From: Paraliobacillus salinarum
Lineage (GTDB): Bacteria > Bacillota > Bacilli > Bacillales > Amphibacillaceae
Reading direction: 5' to 3'
Length of the DNA: 64,000 nucleotides
Assembly: GCF_014083865.1 (NCBI RefSeq)
Contig: NZ_JACEFA010000005.1
Span: 124,001 to 188,000, forward strand
This document shows, piece by piece, positions 50,451 to 59,559 of this stretch. The first letter of the stretch is position 1. Every line of letters starts with the position of its first letter. The notes beneath the pieces are model-generated. The model made no database searches, was not told the DNA's origin, and was given only the letters and a program-made list of their open reading frames with translations. A program made the translations under genes and the position numbers.

Positions 50451-51803
50451 ATGCCTACAGTGGCATTTCATACATTAGGTTGTAAGGTAAATCATTATGA
50501 AACAGAAGGAATTTGGCAAATTTTTCAACAACAAGGCTATGAACGAGTTGAATTTGATCGTGAGTCAGATGTTTACGTAATTAATACATGTACTGTTACA
50601 AATACAGGTGATAAAAAAAGTCGTCAAGTTATTCGTCGAGCAATTCGTAAAAATCCAGAAGCAGTTATCTGTGTAACAGGATGCTATGCACAAACCTCAC
50701 CTGGGGAGATTATGGAAATACCAGGAGTGGATGTTGTTGTCGGTACACAGAATCGCGAAAAAATGATTGAGTATATTGAAGAACATCAAGAGACACGTTT
50801 GCCGATTAATGGTGTATCTAACATTATGAAGAATCGTGTGTTTGAGGAAATGGATGTTCCGGTATTCTCAGATAGAACGCGAGCTTCTTTAAAAATTCAA
50901 GAAGGCTGTAATAACTTCTGTACATTTTGTATTATTCCTTGGTCTCGTGGACTGCTTCGTTCAAGAAAGCCTGAGAATGTGTTAGAACAAGCCCAACAAT
51001 TAGTTGATGCAGGGTATAAAGAAATTGTATTGACTGGTATTCATACTGCTGGATATGGGGAAGACATGAAAGATTATAACTTTGCCGATTTATTGCGTGA
51101 TCTTGAGCACAAAGTAAATGGATTAAAACGTATTCGGATTTCTTCTATAGAAGCTAGCCAAATTACGGATGAAGTGATTCAAGTGTTAGACGAATCAGAG
51201 AAAATTGTTCGTCACCTACATATTCCATTACAATCAGGTTCAGACACAGTGTTAGAAAGAATGCGCCGTAAGTATTCAAGCGACTTTTATAAGCAAAAAG
51301 TCGATCGAATCAAGCAAGCGTTACCTGGACTTGCGATTACATCTGATGTTATTGTAGGGTTTCCGGGAGAAACAGATCGAGAATTTCAAGAAACCTATGA
51401 TTTTATTAGAGAAATAGGTTACTCGGAGCTTCATGTATTCCCATTTTCTAAACGTACGGGTACTCCGGCAGCTAGAATGGACAATCAAGTAGATGATGAG
51501 GTGAAAAACGAACGCGTACATCAACTTATCGAGCTGTCCAATCAACAAGCAAAAGAGTATGCGTCCCTTTATGAGGGAGAAGTATTAGAAGTTATACCTG
51601 AAGAACATGATGAATCAGATAATAACCAAACGATGCTAATTGGTTATACAGATAACTATTTAAAAGTTAGATTTGCAGGAACAACTGATATGATTGGTGA
51701 AATTGTACGTGTGAAAATAACTCAAGCTGGTTATCCATTAAATGAAGCAGAATTTGTTCGCGTAATGGATGGGCCTGCTAGAAATCAAACGGTTAGTGTT
51801 TAA
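50451..51803 (+). CDS. mtaB: tRNA threonylcarbamoyladenosine methylthiotransferase MtaB
   Basis: MtaB converts t6A37 to ms2t6A in tRNA. The 450-residue protein has the N-terminal UPF0004 domain with Cys11, Cys47 and Cys78, the radical SAM cluster Cys153, Cys157, Cys160 (CNNFCTFC) and a C-terminal TRAM domain (from about 375, YEGEVLEVI). ATG 50451 is 5 bp after the rsmE stop with GGAGTGAT upstream. Confidence 0.96.
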   Translation: MPTVAFHTLGCKVNHYETEGIWQIFQQQGYERVEFDRESDVYVINTCTVTNTGDKKSRQVIRRAIRKNPEAVICVTGCYAQTSPGEIMEIPGVDVVVGTQNREKMIEYIEEHQETRLPINGVSNIMKNRVFEEMDVPVFSDRTRASLKIQEGCNNFCTFCIIPWSRGLLRSRKPENVLEQAQQLVDAGYKEIVLTGIHTAGYGEDMKDYNFADLLRDLEHKVNGLKRIRISSIEASQITDEVIQVLDESEKIVRHLHIPLQSGSDTVLERMRRKYSSDFYKQKVDRIKQALPGLAITSDVIVGFPGETDREFQETYDFIREIGYSELHVFPFSKRTGTPAARMDNQVDDEVKNERVHQLIELSNQQAKEYASLYEGEVLEVIPEEHDESDNNQTMLIGYTDNYLKVRFAGTTDMIGEIVRVKITQAGYPLNEAEFVRVMDGPARNQTVSV

Positions 51804-51834
51804 TGATGCAAATCAGAAAAATATAAATAAAGTA

Positions 51835-51885
51835 AATATAAACAAAAGATCATTCTAATAGTGTGAATGATCTTTTGTTTATATT
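51835..51885. terminator. Bidirectional terminator, 21-bp perfect stem
   Basis: The stem runs 51835-51855 with 51865-51885 around a 9-nt loop and its core is AAAAGATCATTC/GAATGATCTTTT. It separates convergent mtaB and the transporter gene. Confidence 0.9.
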
Positions 51886-51918
51886 ATTATGCTGTTTAAT
51901 AGATGGCATAGATTGAGG

Positions 51919-52836
51919 TTAATACAATCTATTTCGAAGATGCTTCTCTAAAAAAGGTATAAAAGGTAATACGATGATGACAGAGAAAATATTAAACAGA
52001 ACGGCAGCATGTGCTAGTTGACTTACACTATTTGATGCTAATTGTTCACCGATAGAAGTAACCAGTGATAAGAATGGAACAACGATCAACACAGTGAATA
52101 TATTAAAGATGGTATGAGTGATAGCCACTAATTTAGCTTGCTTTGATGTACGAATAGAGGCTATTAAAGTTGTTACACAAGTACCAATATTTGAACCTAA
52201 CATAATGGCAATAGAAGCAGCCAAAGAAATGATCCCTTCATGTAATAGGCTTGCAGTTAAAGCAAAGGTGGCACTAGAAGATTGAATAATTGCACTAACA
52301 ATAATACCAATAAGCAATCCGAATTCTGGAAATGTATGTGTGGTTGAAAATGCATATTTTAATGAAAAACTATCATTAATTAAGGGCATTAGAGATTGAA
52401 AGCCGTCCATCGCAATAAATATATTTCCTAACCCTAAAAGAATACAGCCAATATAAAAAATGTTCTTTTGATTAATAAAAACAAACACAATTCCAATAAA
52501 TAAACTAATGTGAAATGGGAATACATCCCCTAGAGTCAGTAATTCTCCAGTGATTGTTGTACCAATATTAGCACCAAGAATAATTCCGATTGTCTGTTTA
52601 AATGTTAAAATCCCTACAGTAACCATACTAATAGTAATGATTAAAACTACCGAGCTACTTTGTAAAATAGCCGTAGCGATTGTTCCGACCATAATACTTC
52701 CAAACAAATGATTCGTACTAGAAGAGATCCAATTCGTTAGCTTTGACTCTGCATAAAATTTCATACCAGTTTGTAATAAGCGCATCCCTATAAAAAATAG
52801 CATAATAAATACAAATAACAATGAAATTAGTTCCAC
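51919..52836 (-). CDS. Na/Pi cotransporter family protein (YqeW-like)
   Basis: The 305-residue membrane protein has about eight hydrophobic segments and two copies of the QSSS repeat (ATAILQSSSVVLI near 57-69 and SAIIQSSSATFALTA near 182-195), the hallmark of PNaS/NptA-type sodium-phosphate transporters. The C-terminal PhoU-like domain of longer members is absent, as in B. subtilis YqeW. GTG start with AGAGGTGA upstream. Phosphate transport is inferred from family. Confidence 0.88.
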   Translation of the reverse strand: MELISLLFVFIMLFFIGMRLLQTGMKFYAESKLTNWISSSTNHLFGSIMVGTIATAILQSSSVVLIITISMVTVGILTFKQTIGIILGANIGTTITGELLTLGDVFPFHISLFIGIVFVFINQKNIFYIGCILLGLGNIFIAMDGFQSLMPLINDSFSLKYAFSTTHTFPEFGLLIGIIVSAIIQSSSATFALTASLLHEGIISLAASIAIMLGSNIGTCVTTLIASIRTSKQAKLVAITHTIFNIFTVLIVVPFLSLVTSIGEQLASNSVSQLAHAAVLFNIFSVIIVLPFIPFLEKHLRNRLY

Positions 52837-52915
52837 TATAGTTCACCTCTAATTAAACTATATGGACATGCCCTAGCAAACATGTTAATAAATCAATGAA
52901 TAATAAAACAAAAAG

Positions 52916-52944
52916 TTGACCTACAAAATTCCTTATATTATAAT
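52916..52944 (+). promoter_or_regulatory. Sigma-A promoter for rpsU
   Basis: TTGACC, 17-nt spacer and TATAAT lie about 75 nt before rpsU, a near-consensus promoter as expected for a ribosomal protein gene. Confidence 0.8.
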
Positions 52945-53016
52945 ATCAAAGAGACATGTGTAGAGGATACATATGTCGTAACAAATGGTTGATGCTCCGG
53001 AGGGAGGGAAATTAGC

Positions 53017-53190
53017 ATGTCAAACACAACTCGCGTTCGTAAAAACGAGTCTCTTGAGGATGCTCTTCGTCGCTTTAAACGCAGTGTATCAAAATCAGGT
53101 ACATTGTCAGAATACCGTAAGCGTGAATTCTATGAGAAACCTAGTGTTCGTCGCAAGAAAAAATCTGAGGCGGCTAGAAAGCGTAAGTAA
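53017..53190 (+). CDS. rpsU: 30S ribosomal protein S21 (bS21)
   Basis: The 57-residue basic protein begins [20 protein letters not shown] and ends SEAARKRK, with [15 protein letters not shown] between, a clear S21. GGAGGGAGGG lies 8 nt before the ATG. It is followed by yqeY, as in most Bacillaceae. Confidence 0.98.
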   Translation: MSNTTRVRKNESLEDALRRFKRSVSKSGTLSEYRKREFYEKPSVRRKKKSEAARKRK

Positions 53191-53250
53191 TTTTATTGCA
53201 TGAACGGAAATGAAGTTTTTTTATTTCCGAAAAGAGGGTGTAGAACTATA

Positions 53251-53697
53251 ATGTCATTATTAGAACGTCTCAACCAAGACATGAAAGCTGCAATGAAAAG
53301 TAAGGATAAAGAAAAACTAAGCGTTATTCGCATGGTTAAAGCATCTTTACAAAATGAAGCTATTAAACTTGGTAATGACGAATTAAATGAAGAACAAGAA
53401 GTAACTGTTTTATCTCGAGAGGTAAAGCAAAGAAAAGATTCCCTCCATGAATTTCAAGAAGCTGGACGTGTTGATCTTGTAGAAAAATTAGAAGTTGAAT
53501 TAAATGTTTTACAAGCATATATGCCTGAACAGCTATCAGATGAAGCGTTAGAAAAAATTGTATTGCAAACCATTGAGGAAGTGAACGCTACTTCTAAAAA
53601 AGAAATGGGTAAAGTAATGGGTGCTTTAATGCCTAAGGTAAAAGGTAAGGCAGATGGAACCCAAGTAAAACAACTTGTTCAAAAGCACTTGTCTTAA
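53251..53697 (+). CDS. yqeY: GatB/YqeY domain-containing protein
   Basis: The 148-residue helical protein, [20 protein letters not shown] to the C-terminal [20 protein letters not shown], corresponds to the tail domain of GatB (tRNA amidotransferase). Stand-alone YqeY proteins are thought to bind tRNA, but the role is not settled. ATG 53251 follows AGAGGGTG; a longer frame from 53200 has no good ribosome site. A terminator follows. Confidence 0.94.
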   Translation: MSLLERLNQDMKAAMKSKDKEKLSVIRMVKASLQNEAIKLGNDELNEEQEVTVLSREVKQRKDSLHEFQEAGRVDLVEKLEVELNVLQAYMPEQLSDEALEKIVLQTIEEVNATSKKEMGKVMGALMPKVKGKADGTQVKQLVQKHLS

Positions 53698-53719
53698 TCT
53701 ATTTTAATGGTTTATAAAC

Positions 53720-53762
53720 AAATAATCCCCTATCATTATTACTTGATAGGGGATTATTTTTA
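53720..53762 (+). terminator. Intrinsic terminator after yqeY
   Basis: AAATAATCCCCTATCA pairs with TGATAGGGGATTATTT (16 bp) around an 8-nt loop with T-rich flanks. Confidence 0.93.
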
Positions 53763-53794
53763 TTAACATAATTATGCTATAATAAGTAACTGAA

Positions 53795-53821
53795 TGAAAC
53801 TTTTTCCCGCGTTTTAACGTA
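53795..53821 (+). promoter_or_regulatory. Sigma-W-like ECF promoter for the NfeD/floA operon
   Basis: TGAAAC and CGTA are separated by 17 nt, against the B. subtilis sigma-W pattern of TGAAAC-N16-CGTA. B. subtilis yqeZ-yqfA-yqfB is under sigma-W. The start of yqeZ lies 39 nt downstream. Confidence 0.7.
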
Positions 53822-53859
53822 GATATTATACATAATAGAAAATAGAAAGGAGGGAGAAG

Positions 53860-55200
53860 GTGTCGAGCGCAAAACGTATTTCTTGGATTTTTTTAATAAC
53901 GTTCATTTTTAGTATGAGTTTGCAATTACCAAATGTTAATGCAGAAGAAAGTAGTGATGGGGATGGCAAACTTGTATATATCATACCAATTGAAAAAGAA
54001 GTAGAACGTGGCTTAGAAGCTTTTTTAAAACGAACAACTACAGAAGCAAAAGAGGCGTCTGCAGATCATATCATATTTGAACTGAATACGCCAGGTGGTC
54101 GTGTAGATGCTGCAAATAACATTGCAGAGCTATTGCAAGATTTAGAAATTCCAACGACATCATTTATTACTAGTCGTGCATTATCAGCTGGATCATACAT
54201 CTCATTAAATACGGATAACATATACATGAAACCACAAGCAACAATGGGATCTAGTGGTGTCATTAATTCAGATGGGACGGCGGCTGATAAAAAGGCCCAA
54301 TCAGCATGGTTAAGTGCGATGCGAAGTGCTGCCGAATCTAAAGGCAGAGATCCTTTATATGCAGCTGCTATGGCTGATGCGGCTATCGATCTACCTGAAT
54401 ACAATGCTCCAAAAGGCGAATACTTAACTCTTGGTCCATCAGAAGCCGTTGAGGTTGGCTATGCAGCAGCTGTAGTGAACCATCGAACAGAACTATTGAA
54501 TGAACTTGGACTCAGTAATGCAGAGATCGTTGAAACCGAAGTAACTTTCGCGGAAGAACTAGCTCGTTTCTTTACTAGTTCAACAGTAGTTCCTATATTA
54601 TTGTCATTGGCTAGTATTGGGCTAATTGTAGAGTTGTATTCACCTGGATTCGGTATACCGGGATCAATTGGTTTAGTTTCTCTTGTTTTGTTTTTCTATG
54701 GACATATCGTAGCTGGATTTGCCGGGTATGAAGCGATTATATTACTAGGTCTAGGTATTATTTTAATTGTTGCAGAGTTATTTGTACCTGGAGGAATTGT
54801 AGGTGCTCTGGGGATCGGTGCTGTCATAGGATCGTTGTACATGTCAGCAGCTGATGTAGGTATGATGAGTTTAAGTATTGCGATTGCTCTAGTTGTGGCT
54901 ATCATAACAGCTATTGTATTATATAAATTTATTGGTTTAGAAAAAGGCTTTTTCAGACACATTATTCTTAGTGATGCTACAACGACAGAGAAGGGGTACG
55001 TTTCTTCTATTAATCGATTAGAATTAATCGGGTTAGAAGGTATAGCACTTACACCGCTTCGTCCATCAGGAACTGCTATATTTGATGGTGAACGTCTTGA
55101 TGTCGTTACTGAGGGGGGGTATATCGCAAGCCAACAACCAGTAAAGATTGTTAAAACAGAAGGCTCAAGAATTGTAGTTAGAGAATTGAAAAACAATTAG
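53860..55200 (+). CDS. yqeZ: NfeD family membrane serine protease (YqeZ-like)
   Basis: The 446-residue protein has a signal peptide (about 1-28), a ClpP-like serine protease domain ([16 protein letters not shown] near 74-89; likely nucleophile Ser109 in ALSAGSY; a Lys near 144), four or so membrane helices (about 240-365) and a C-terminal NfeD OB domain. It probably works with FloA in membrane microdomains. GTG start with AAAGGAGGGAG. In B. subtilis the operon is sigma-W-controlled and linked to membrane stress. Confidence 0.92.
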   Translation: MSSAKRISWIFLITFIFSMSLQLPNVNAEESSDGDGKLVYIIPIEKEVERGLEAFLKRTTTEAKEASADHIIFELNTPGGRVDAANNIAELLQDLEIPTTSFITSRALSAGSYISLNTDNIYMKPQATMGSSGVINSDGTAADKKAQSAWLSAMRSAAESKGRDPLYAAAMADAAIDLPEYNAPKGEYLTLGPSEAVEVGYAAAVVNHRTELLNELGLSNAEIVETEVTFAEELARFFTSSTVVPILLSLASIGLIVELYSPGFGIPGSIGLVSLVLFFYGHIVAGFAGYEAIILLGLGIILIVAELFVPGGIVGALGIGAVIGSLYMSAADVGMMSLSIAIALVVAIITAIVLYKFIGLEKGFFRHIILSDATTTEKGYVSSINRLELIGLEGIALTPLRPSGTAIFDGERLDVVTEGGYIASQQPVKIVKTEGSRIVVRELKNN

Positions 55201-55213
55201 GAGGAATTCGTTT

Positions 55214-56200
55214 ATGGGACCAGATCAAATTATTTCTTTAGTTATTATCGGTATTATTGTTATAGCAGTTGCCGTATTATTTACTTTTATTCCAGTAATG
55301 CTATGGATTAGTGCATTAGCTGCCGGTGTAAAAGTTAGTATTTTCACTTTAGTGGGGATGCGATTACGTCGTGTTGTTCCTGCTCGTGTGATTAATCCAC
55401 TGATCAAGGCACATAAAGCAGGAATTGATGTAAATACAAACCAACTTGAAAGCCACTATTTAGCCGGTGGTAATGTTGACCGAGTTGTTAATGCGTTAAT
55501 CGCTGCGCAACGTGCAAACATTGAACTTAGCTTTGAAAGAGCGGCTGCGATTGACTTAGCTGGCCGTGATGTACTTCAAGCAGTTCAAATGAGTGTTAAC
55601 CCGAAAGTAATTGAAACGCCATTTATCGCTGGTATTGCAATGGATGGTATTGAAGTAAAAGCAAAAGCTCGTATTACAGTTCGTGCAAATATTGATCGTT
55701 TAGTCGGTGGTGCAGGAGAAGATACGGTTATCGCTCGTGTAGGTGAAGGGGTTGTTAGCACAATTGGTAGCTCAGTGGCACATACTGCAGTACTAGAAAA
55801 CCCTGATTCCATTTCGCACAATGTTTTAAATAGAGGACTAGATGCTGGAACTGCATTTGAAATTCTGTCGATTGATATTGCTGATGTTGATATTGGTAAG
55901 AACATTGGAGCAATTCTTCAAACAGATCAAGCAGAAGCAGATAAAAACATTGCACAAGCAAAAGCAGAAGAGCGTCGTGCAATGGCTGTTGCACAAGAAC
56001 AGGAAATGGTTGCACGAGTTCAAGAAATGCGTGCGAAAGTTGTGGAAGCAGAAGCTGACGTTCCATTAGCATTGGCAGAAGCTTTGCGTTCAGGTAACAT
56101 GGGTGTCATGGATTACATGAATTACAAGAATATTGATGCAGATACAGATATGCGTGATTCTATAGGTAAATTATCTGAAGACGATTCTGATGAAAATTAA
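55214..56200 (+). CDS. floA: Flotillin-like protein FloA
   Basis: FloA scaffolds functional membrane microdomains. The 328-residue protein has an N-terminal membrane insertion (about 4-35), the SPFH/PHB-like region ([37 protein letters not shown]) and a C-terminal coiled coil rich in Ala/Glu ([20 protein letters not shown]). ATG is preceded by AGGAGGAA. It follows yqeZ by 13 bp. Confidence 0.96.
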   Translation: MGPDQIISLVIIGIIVIAVAVLFTFIPVMLWISALAAGVKVSIFTLVGMRLRRVVPARVINPLIKAHKAGIDVNTNQLESHYLAGGNVDRVVNALIAAQRANIELSFERAAAIDLAGRDVLQAVQMSVNPKVIETPFIAGIAMDGIEVKAKARITVRANIDRLVGGAGEDTVIARVGEGVVSTIGSSVAHTAVLENPDSISHNVLNRGLDAGTAFEILSIDIADVDIGKNIGAILQTDQAEADKNIAQAKAEERRAMAVAQEQEMVARVQEMRAKVVEAEADVPLALAEALRSGNMGVMDYMNYKNIDADTDMRDSIGKLSEDDSDEN

Positions 56201-56252
56201 GAATGAAATGCCCAATACCTATACAGTATTTTCTGAAAGGGAGTGATGGCAG

Positions 56253-56699
56253 ATGGAGAATATTGTAGGAATCTTAACATTGTTAATTGCAATTGGTGGA
56301 GGCTTATTAGGTTGGTTTGGACAAAACGAAGATGAAGATAGTAAGAAAACATCTTTTCCTTTTCCGAACCAGAAGAAGCCACAAGCACCTAACAATCATC
56401 CTAAAAAAGAGAATCCAACTGTCGATTATTCAGAAACATATTTTGATGAAAAACAAGCGCAATTGGATCACTTAAAATCCACCATGGACATCGATTACGA
56501 TCAAATGGATTTACCAGCAAAAGAAAATATTGGTACTGTTAGAAAAGCAAACAAAGAAGTTAAAGTTAATAAAAGAAAGACTTCACTTTCTATTGGAAAA
56601 AATATTTCTAAAGAAGGATTAGCTGAAAGTGTGATTATGGCAGAAGTATTAGGACCACCACGAGCTAAGAAACCATATCAAAGAAAAATTTATAAGTAA
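56253..56699 (+). CDS. Membrane-anchored hypothetical protein, YqfB position
   Basis: The 148-residue product has an N-terminal membrane helix (about 5-22, VGILTLLIAIGGGLLGWFG), a hydrophilic Pro/Asn/Lys-rich middle and a basic C-terminus ending with GPPRAKKPYQRKIYK. It lies at the place of B. subtilis yqfB, last in the NfeD-flotillin operon, but I do not recognise a family from the sequence. AAAGGGAGTGATG precedes the ATG. Function unknown. Confidence 0.8.
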   Translation: MENIVGILTLLIAIGGGLLGWFGQNEDEDSKKTSFPFPNQKKPQAPNNHPKKENPTVDYSETYFDEKQAQLDHLKSTMDIDYDQMDLPAKENIGTVRKANKEVKVNKRKTSLSIGKNISKEGLAESVIMAEVLGPPRAKKPYQRKIYK

Positions 56700-56706
56700 A
56701 GCAAAG

Positions 56707-56741
56707 ATCCCCTTACCTATTCTAAAGGTAAGGGGATTTAC
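56707..56741 (+). terminator. Intrinsic terminator after the NfeD/floA operon
   Basis: ATCCCCTTACCT and AGGTAAGGGGAT form a 12-bp perfect stem, followed by TTACTATT. Confidence 0.9.
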
Positions 56742-56816
56742 TATTAGTAAATTCAAATTAAATTAGTTCTGTTTTATGACCACATACATATATTAAAAAT
56801 GGAGGAGGGTATCTTG

Positions 56817-57113
56817 ATGAATAAATGGCAGCAACGATTAGGTAATTGGTTAACAAATCATCTTCACTTACCTTCTGATACAATTTTGAACCTTCCAAGA
56901 ATTACAACCATTGGTCAATTTCATGCTTACATTGAAAACCATCGAGGATTACTTATTTTTAAGGATGAAGAAATACAATTAAAAACGATGCAAGGGGTAG
57001 TGGTGATCACGGGCAGTGATTTTGTTATAAAGACCCTTCTTCCAGAAGAGATACTAATCGAAGGAACAATTTCCACTATTCATTTCATTGACAGCAAGAA
57101 TAACGAACAGTAA
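56817..57113 (+). CDS. yqfC: Sporulation protein YqfC
   Basis: The 98-residue protein matches the YqfC/YabP family (LPRITTIGQFHAYIENHRGL, then GVVVITGSDFVIKTLLPEEI). YqfC is needed for spore formation with YqfD. The start is ATG 56817, with TTG 56814 just before, both behind GGAGGAGGG. Sigma-E control is known in B. subtilis, but I could not identify a promoter. Confidence 0.93.
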   Translation: MNKWQQRLGNWLTNHLHLPSDTILNLPRITTIGQFHAYIENHRGLLIFKDEEIQLKTMQGVVVITGSDFVIKTLLPEEILIEGTISTIHFIDSKNNEQ

Positions 57114-57135
57114 TCAGATAATTGGAGGGTAATTT

Positions 57136-58350
57136 ATGAATCACATCCAAGCCACTTGGTTACAAGGATATGTACAGCTAAAAATAGAAGGGTATCGCCC
57201 AGAATTATTTTTTGACTTGTGTGCTAGAAACCAAGTGCATGTATGGAAAATCAAAAAAATAAATGAAACAACCTGTACAGGACACATGTTTATAAAAGAT
57301 TTAAAACAAATGAAGAAGTTAAGGAAACAGACACGATACAAAGTTTATTTTGTCAAAAAAAAGGGGCTTCCTTTTCTTTTTAAGCAAACAACAAGCAATC
57401 GACCTTTCATATTAGGTTTAATTGCTAGCTTTTTTTTCGTTTTACTTTTGTCTAATATGGTCTGGAGCATTGATGTACAAGGAGTACGACCTGAGATAGA
57501 GAAACAAATACGAACGACGTTAAATGAGAATGGAGTATACAAGGGTAAACTAAAATTCACTATTCGATCGGTGACAGATATGCAACAGTTACTTTTGGAT
57601 GAAATTCCGGAGTTACTGTGGGTAGGTGTGAAGGAAAAAGGGACAACTTATGCATTAGAAGGAGTAGAAAAAACACAAGTATCTGAAACAGAAGAATCTT
57701 CCCCACGTCACATTGTAGCTAAGAAAAATGGGGTTATTACGGATATGTATGTTTCAAAAGGGCGTCCAATAGTCTCAGTAAATGATTATGTAAAAAAAGG
57801 TGATATACTAGTTGCTGGTACATTAAAAGAGGAGCAAGAGGAAGAAAGTGAAGATAAAAAAAGCAAGAACATATATGTAGCAGCACAGGCAGAAATATAT
57901 GCTAATACTTGGTATGAATCTACTGTTTCCACTCCAACTGAAGCAGATTATCATGTGTTAACCGGGGACAATAAAAATAAATATTATGTTACTATTGGAA
58001 ATGTTAGCTTTCCTGTTTGGGGTTTTTTTCAAAAGGATTATGAGGATCAACAGATTGAAATGGAGAAACGCCCATTGCACTTTTTTCAATGGACATTACC
58101 TATACATATTATCAAAATGAATATACATGAAAGAGACCATATTAAAGAAAAAAGAACAAAAGAGGAAGCAAAACAAATAGGTATCGAACAAGCCAAGAAA
58201 AATCTGCAATTGCAATTAGGAAGAGATTCAAAAATAATTAAAGAAAAAATTTTGCACGAAACAGCTGGGAATGATAAAGTGAAATTACGCTTATACTTTA
58301 CAGTTAAAGAAAATATAGCGAAAACACAAGATCTTTCTCAAGGAGATTAA
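57136..58350 (+). CDS. yqfD: Sporulation protein YqfD
   Basis: The 404-residue protein has an N-terminal soluble domain with the QLKIEGYRPELFFDLC segment, a single membrane helix (about 92-113, PFILGLIASFFFVLLL) and a large extracytoplasmic domain with IPELLWVGVKEKGTTYALEG, characteristic of the YqfD/stage IV family. It sits 22 bp after yqfC; both are needed for sporulation in B. subtilis. ATG follows GGAGGG. Confidence 0.94.
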   Translation: MNHIQATWLQGYVQLKIEGYRPELFFDLCARNQVHVWKIKKINETTCTGHMFIKDLKQMKKLRKQTRYKVYFVKKKGLPFLFKQTTSNRPFILGLIASFFFVLLLSNMVWSIDVQGVRPEIEKQIRTTLNENGVYKGKLKFTIRSVTDMQQLLLDEIPELLWVGVKEKGTTYALEGVEKTQVSETEESSPRHIVAKKNGVITDMYVSKGRPIVSVNDYVKKGDILVAGTLKEEQEEESEDKKSKNIYVAAQAEIYANTWYESTVSTPTEADYHVLTGDNKNKYYVTIGNVSFPVWGFFQKDYEDQQIEMEKRPLHFFQWTLPIHIIKMNIHERDHIKEKRTKEEAKQIGIEQAKKNLQLQLGRDSKIIKEKILHETAGNDKVKLRLYFTVKENIAKTQDLSQGD

Positions 58351-58353
58351 TTT

Positions 58354-59319
58354 ATGTCAGAAGCATTACATTTAATTGATTTAGAAATTAATGACCCAAA
58401 CGAAGCACTTGCGTTATTTGGTGCTGAAGATAAGTATTTAAAACAAATGGAGCAACAGCTACAAGTTTCTATTATTACAAGAGGGCAACAAGTTCGTGTC
58501 TCAGGTAATGAAGAAGAAGTTAAAGTAATCCAAGAAATTTTAAATGCACTGCTAAATGTTATTAGAAAAGGACTAATCATTTCAGAGCGAGATATAGTCT
58601 ATGCTGTTGAACTTGCTAAAAAGGGAAAAATACACCAGTTTGAAACGCTTTTTGAAGATGAGATAATTAAAAATGCCAAAGGTAAGCCAATTCGCGTTAA
58701 AACTTTAGGGCAGCGAACGTATGTAAATGCAATTAAGTCAAATGATTTAGTTTTTGGTATTGGTCCTGCTGGTACCGGAAAAACATACCTTGCTGTAGTG
58801 ATGGCGATACAAGCACTTAAAAAAGGCAGTGTTAAACGTATCATCTTGACTAGACCAGCTGTGGAAGCTGGTGAAAGCTTAGGATTCTTACCGGGTGATC
58901 TAAAAGAAAAAGTTGATCCATACTTACGACCACTTTATGATGCGCTCCATGATTTGTTAGGATCAGAATACACGTTACGGTTAATCGAACGAGGTACAAT
59001 AGAGATTGCTCCTTTAGCATACATGAGAGGCCGAACATTGGATGATGCATTTGTCATTTTAGATGAGGCACAAAACACGACACACGCACAAATGAAGATG
59101 TTTCTTACCCGTCTAGGTTTTGGATCGAAAATGGTGATCACAGGTGACATCACTCAAGTTGACTTACCAAAAGGTGTACAATCCGGATTAAAAACAGTGG
59201 AATCTAAGCTTAATCATGTATCTGGAATTTCATTCATATACCTACAACAAACTGATGTAGTAAGGCATCCGTTAGTTCAGAAAATAATTGACGCCTTTGA
59301 AACGTCTAGTAGCGAATGA
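58354..59319 (+). CDS. phoH: PhoH family ATPase
   Basis: The 321-residue protein has the P-loop GPAGTGKTYLAVVMA (137-151), PAVEAGESLGFLPGDLKEK (about 170-188), Walker B VILDEAQN (about 233-240) and ITGDITQVDLP (about 265-275), matching PhoH-like ATPases with possible RNA helicase or toxin-associated roles. The function of this paralogue is unknown. ATG is 3 bp after yqfD, with GGAG upstream. Confidence 0.96.
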   Translation: MSEALHLIDLEINDPNEALALFGAEDKYLKQMEQQLQVSIITRGQQVRVSGNEEEVKVIQEILNALLNVIRKGLIISERDIVYAVELAKKGKIHQFETLFEDEIIKNAKGKPIRVKTLGQRTYVNAIKSNDLVFGIGPAGTGKTYLAVVMAIQALKKGSVKRIILTRPAVEAGESLGFLPGDLKEKVDPYLRPLYDALHDLLGSEYTLRLIERGTIEIAPLAYMRGRTLDDAFVILDEAQNTTHAQMKMFLTRLGFGSKMVITGDITQVDLPKGVQSGLKTVESKLNHVSGISFIYLQQTDVVRHPLVQKIIDAFETSSSE

Positions 59320-59372
59320 ATAGATTAATGTTAATTGCTATACAAACTAAATAACACGATCAAACGCATGAT

Positions 59373-59403
59373 CCCTTATAATCCAATGATTATAAGGGCT
59401 TTT
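59373..59403 (+). terminator. Intrinsic terminator after phoH
   Basis: CCCTTATAATC and GATTATAAGGG form a perfect 11-bp stem with a 4-nt loop, followed by CTTTTGT. The remaining stretch to pgpH has no ORF. Confidence 0.85.
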
Positions 59404-59559
59404 GTATATAGAAAAAATGGTATTACATGTAACAAATTATCTACCTCTATACATCAAGTTTAAATCAGTGTATGATAAAAGTGACAATAAATAGCAAGAT
59501 TCCTGTTCGATGTTCTGTAGCTAACTGTATATTGTAGTAGCTGGAAAAGGGGAATATGG

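Noticed and set aside
54696-55196. 166-codon minus-strand ORF opposite yqeZ
   Set aside because: It is antisense to the conserved NfeD membrane region and C-terminal domain, with no ribosome site and no recognisable motif.
55755-56072. 105-codon minus-strand ORF opposite floA
   Set aside because: It mirrors the Ala/Glu/Gln-rich coiled coil of FloA, giving an artificial Leu/Gln-rich product.
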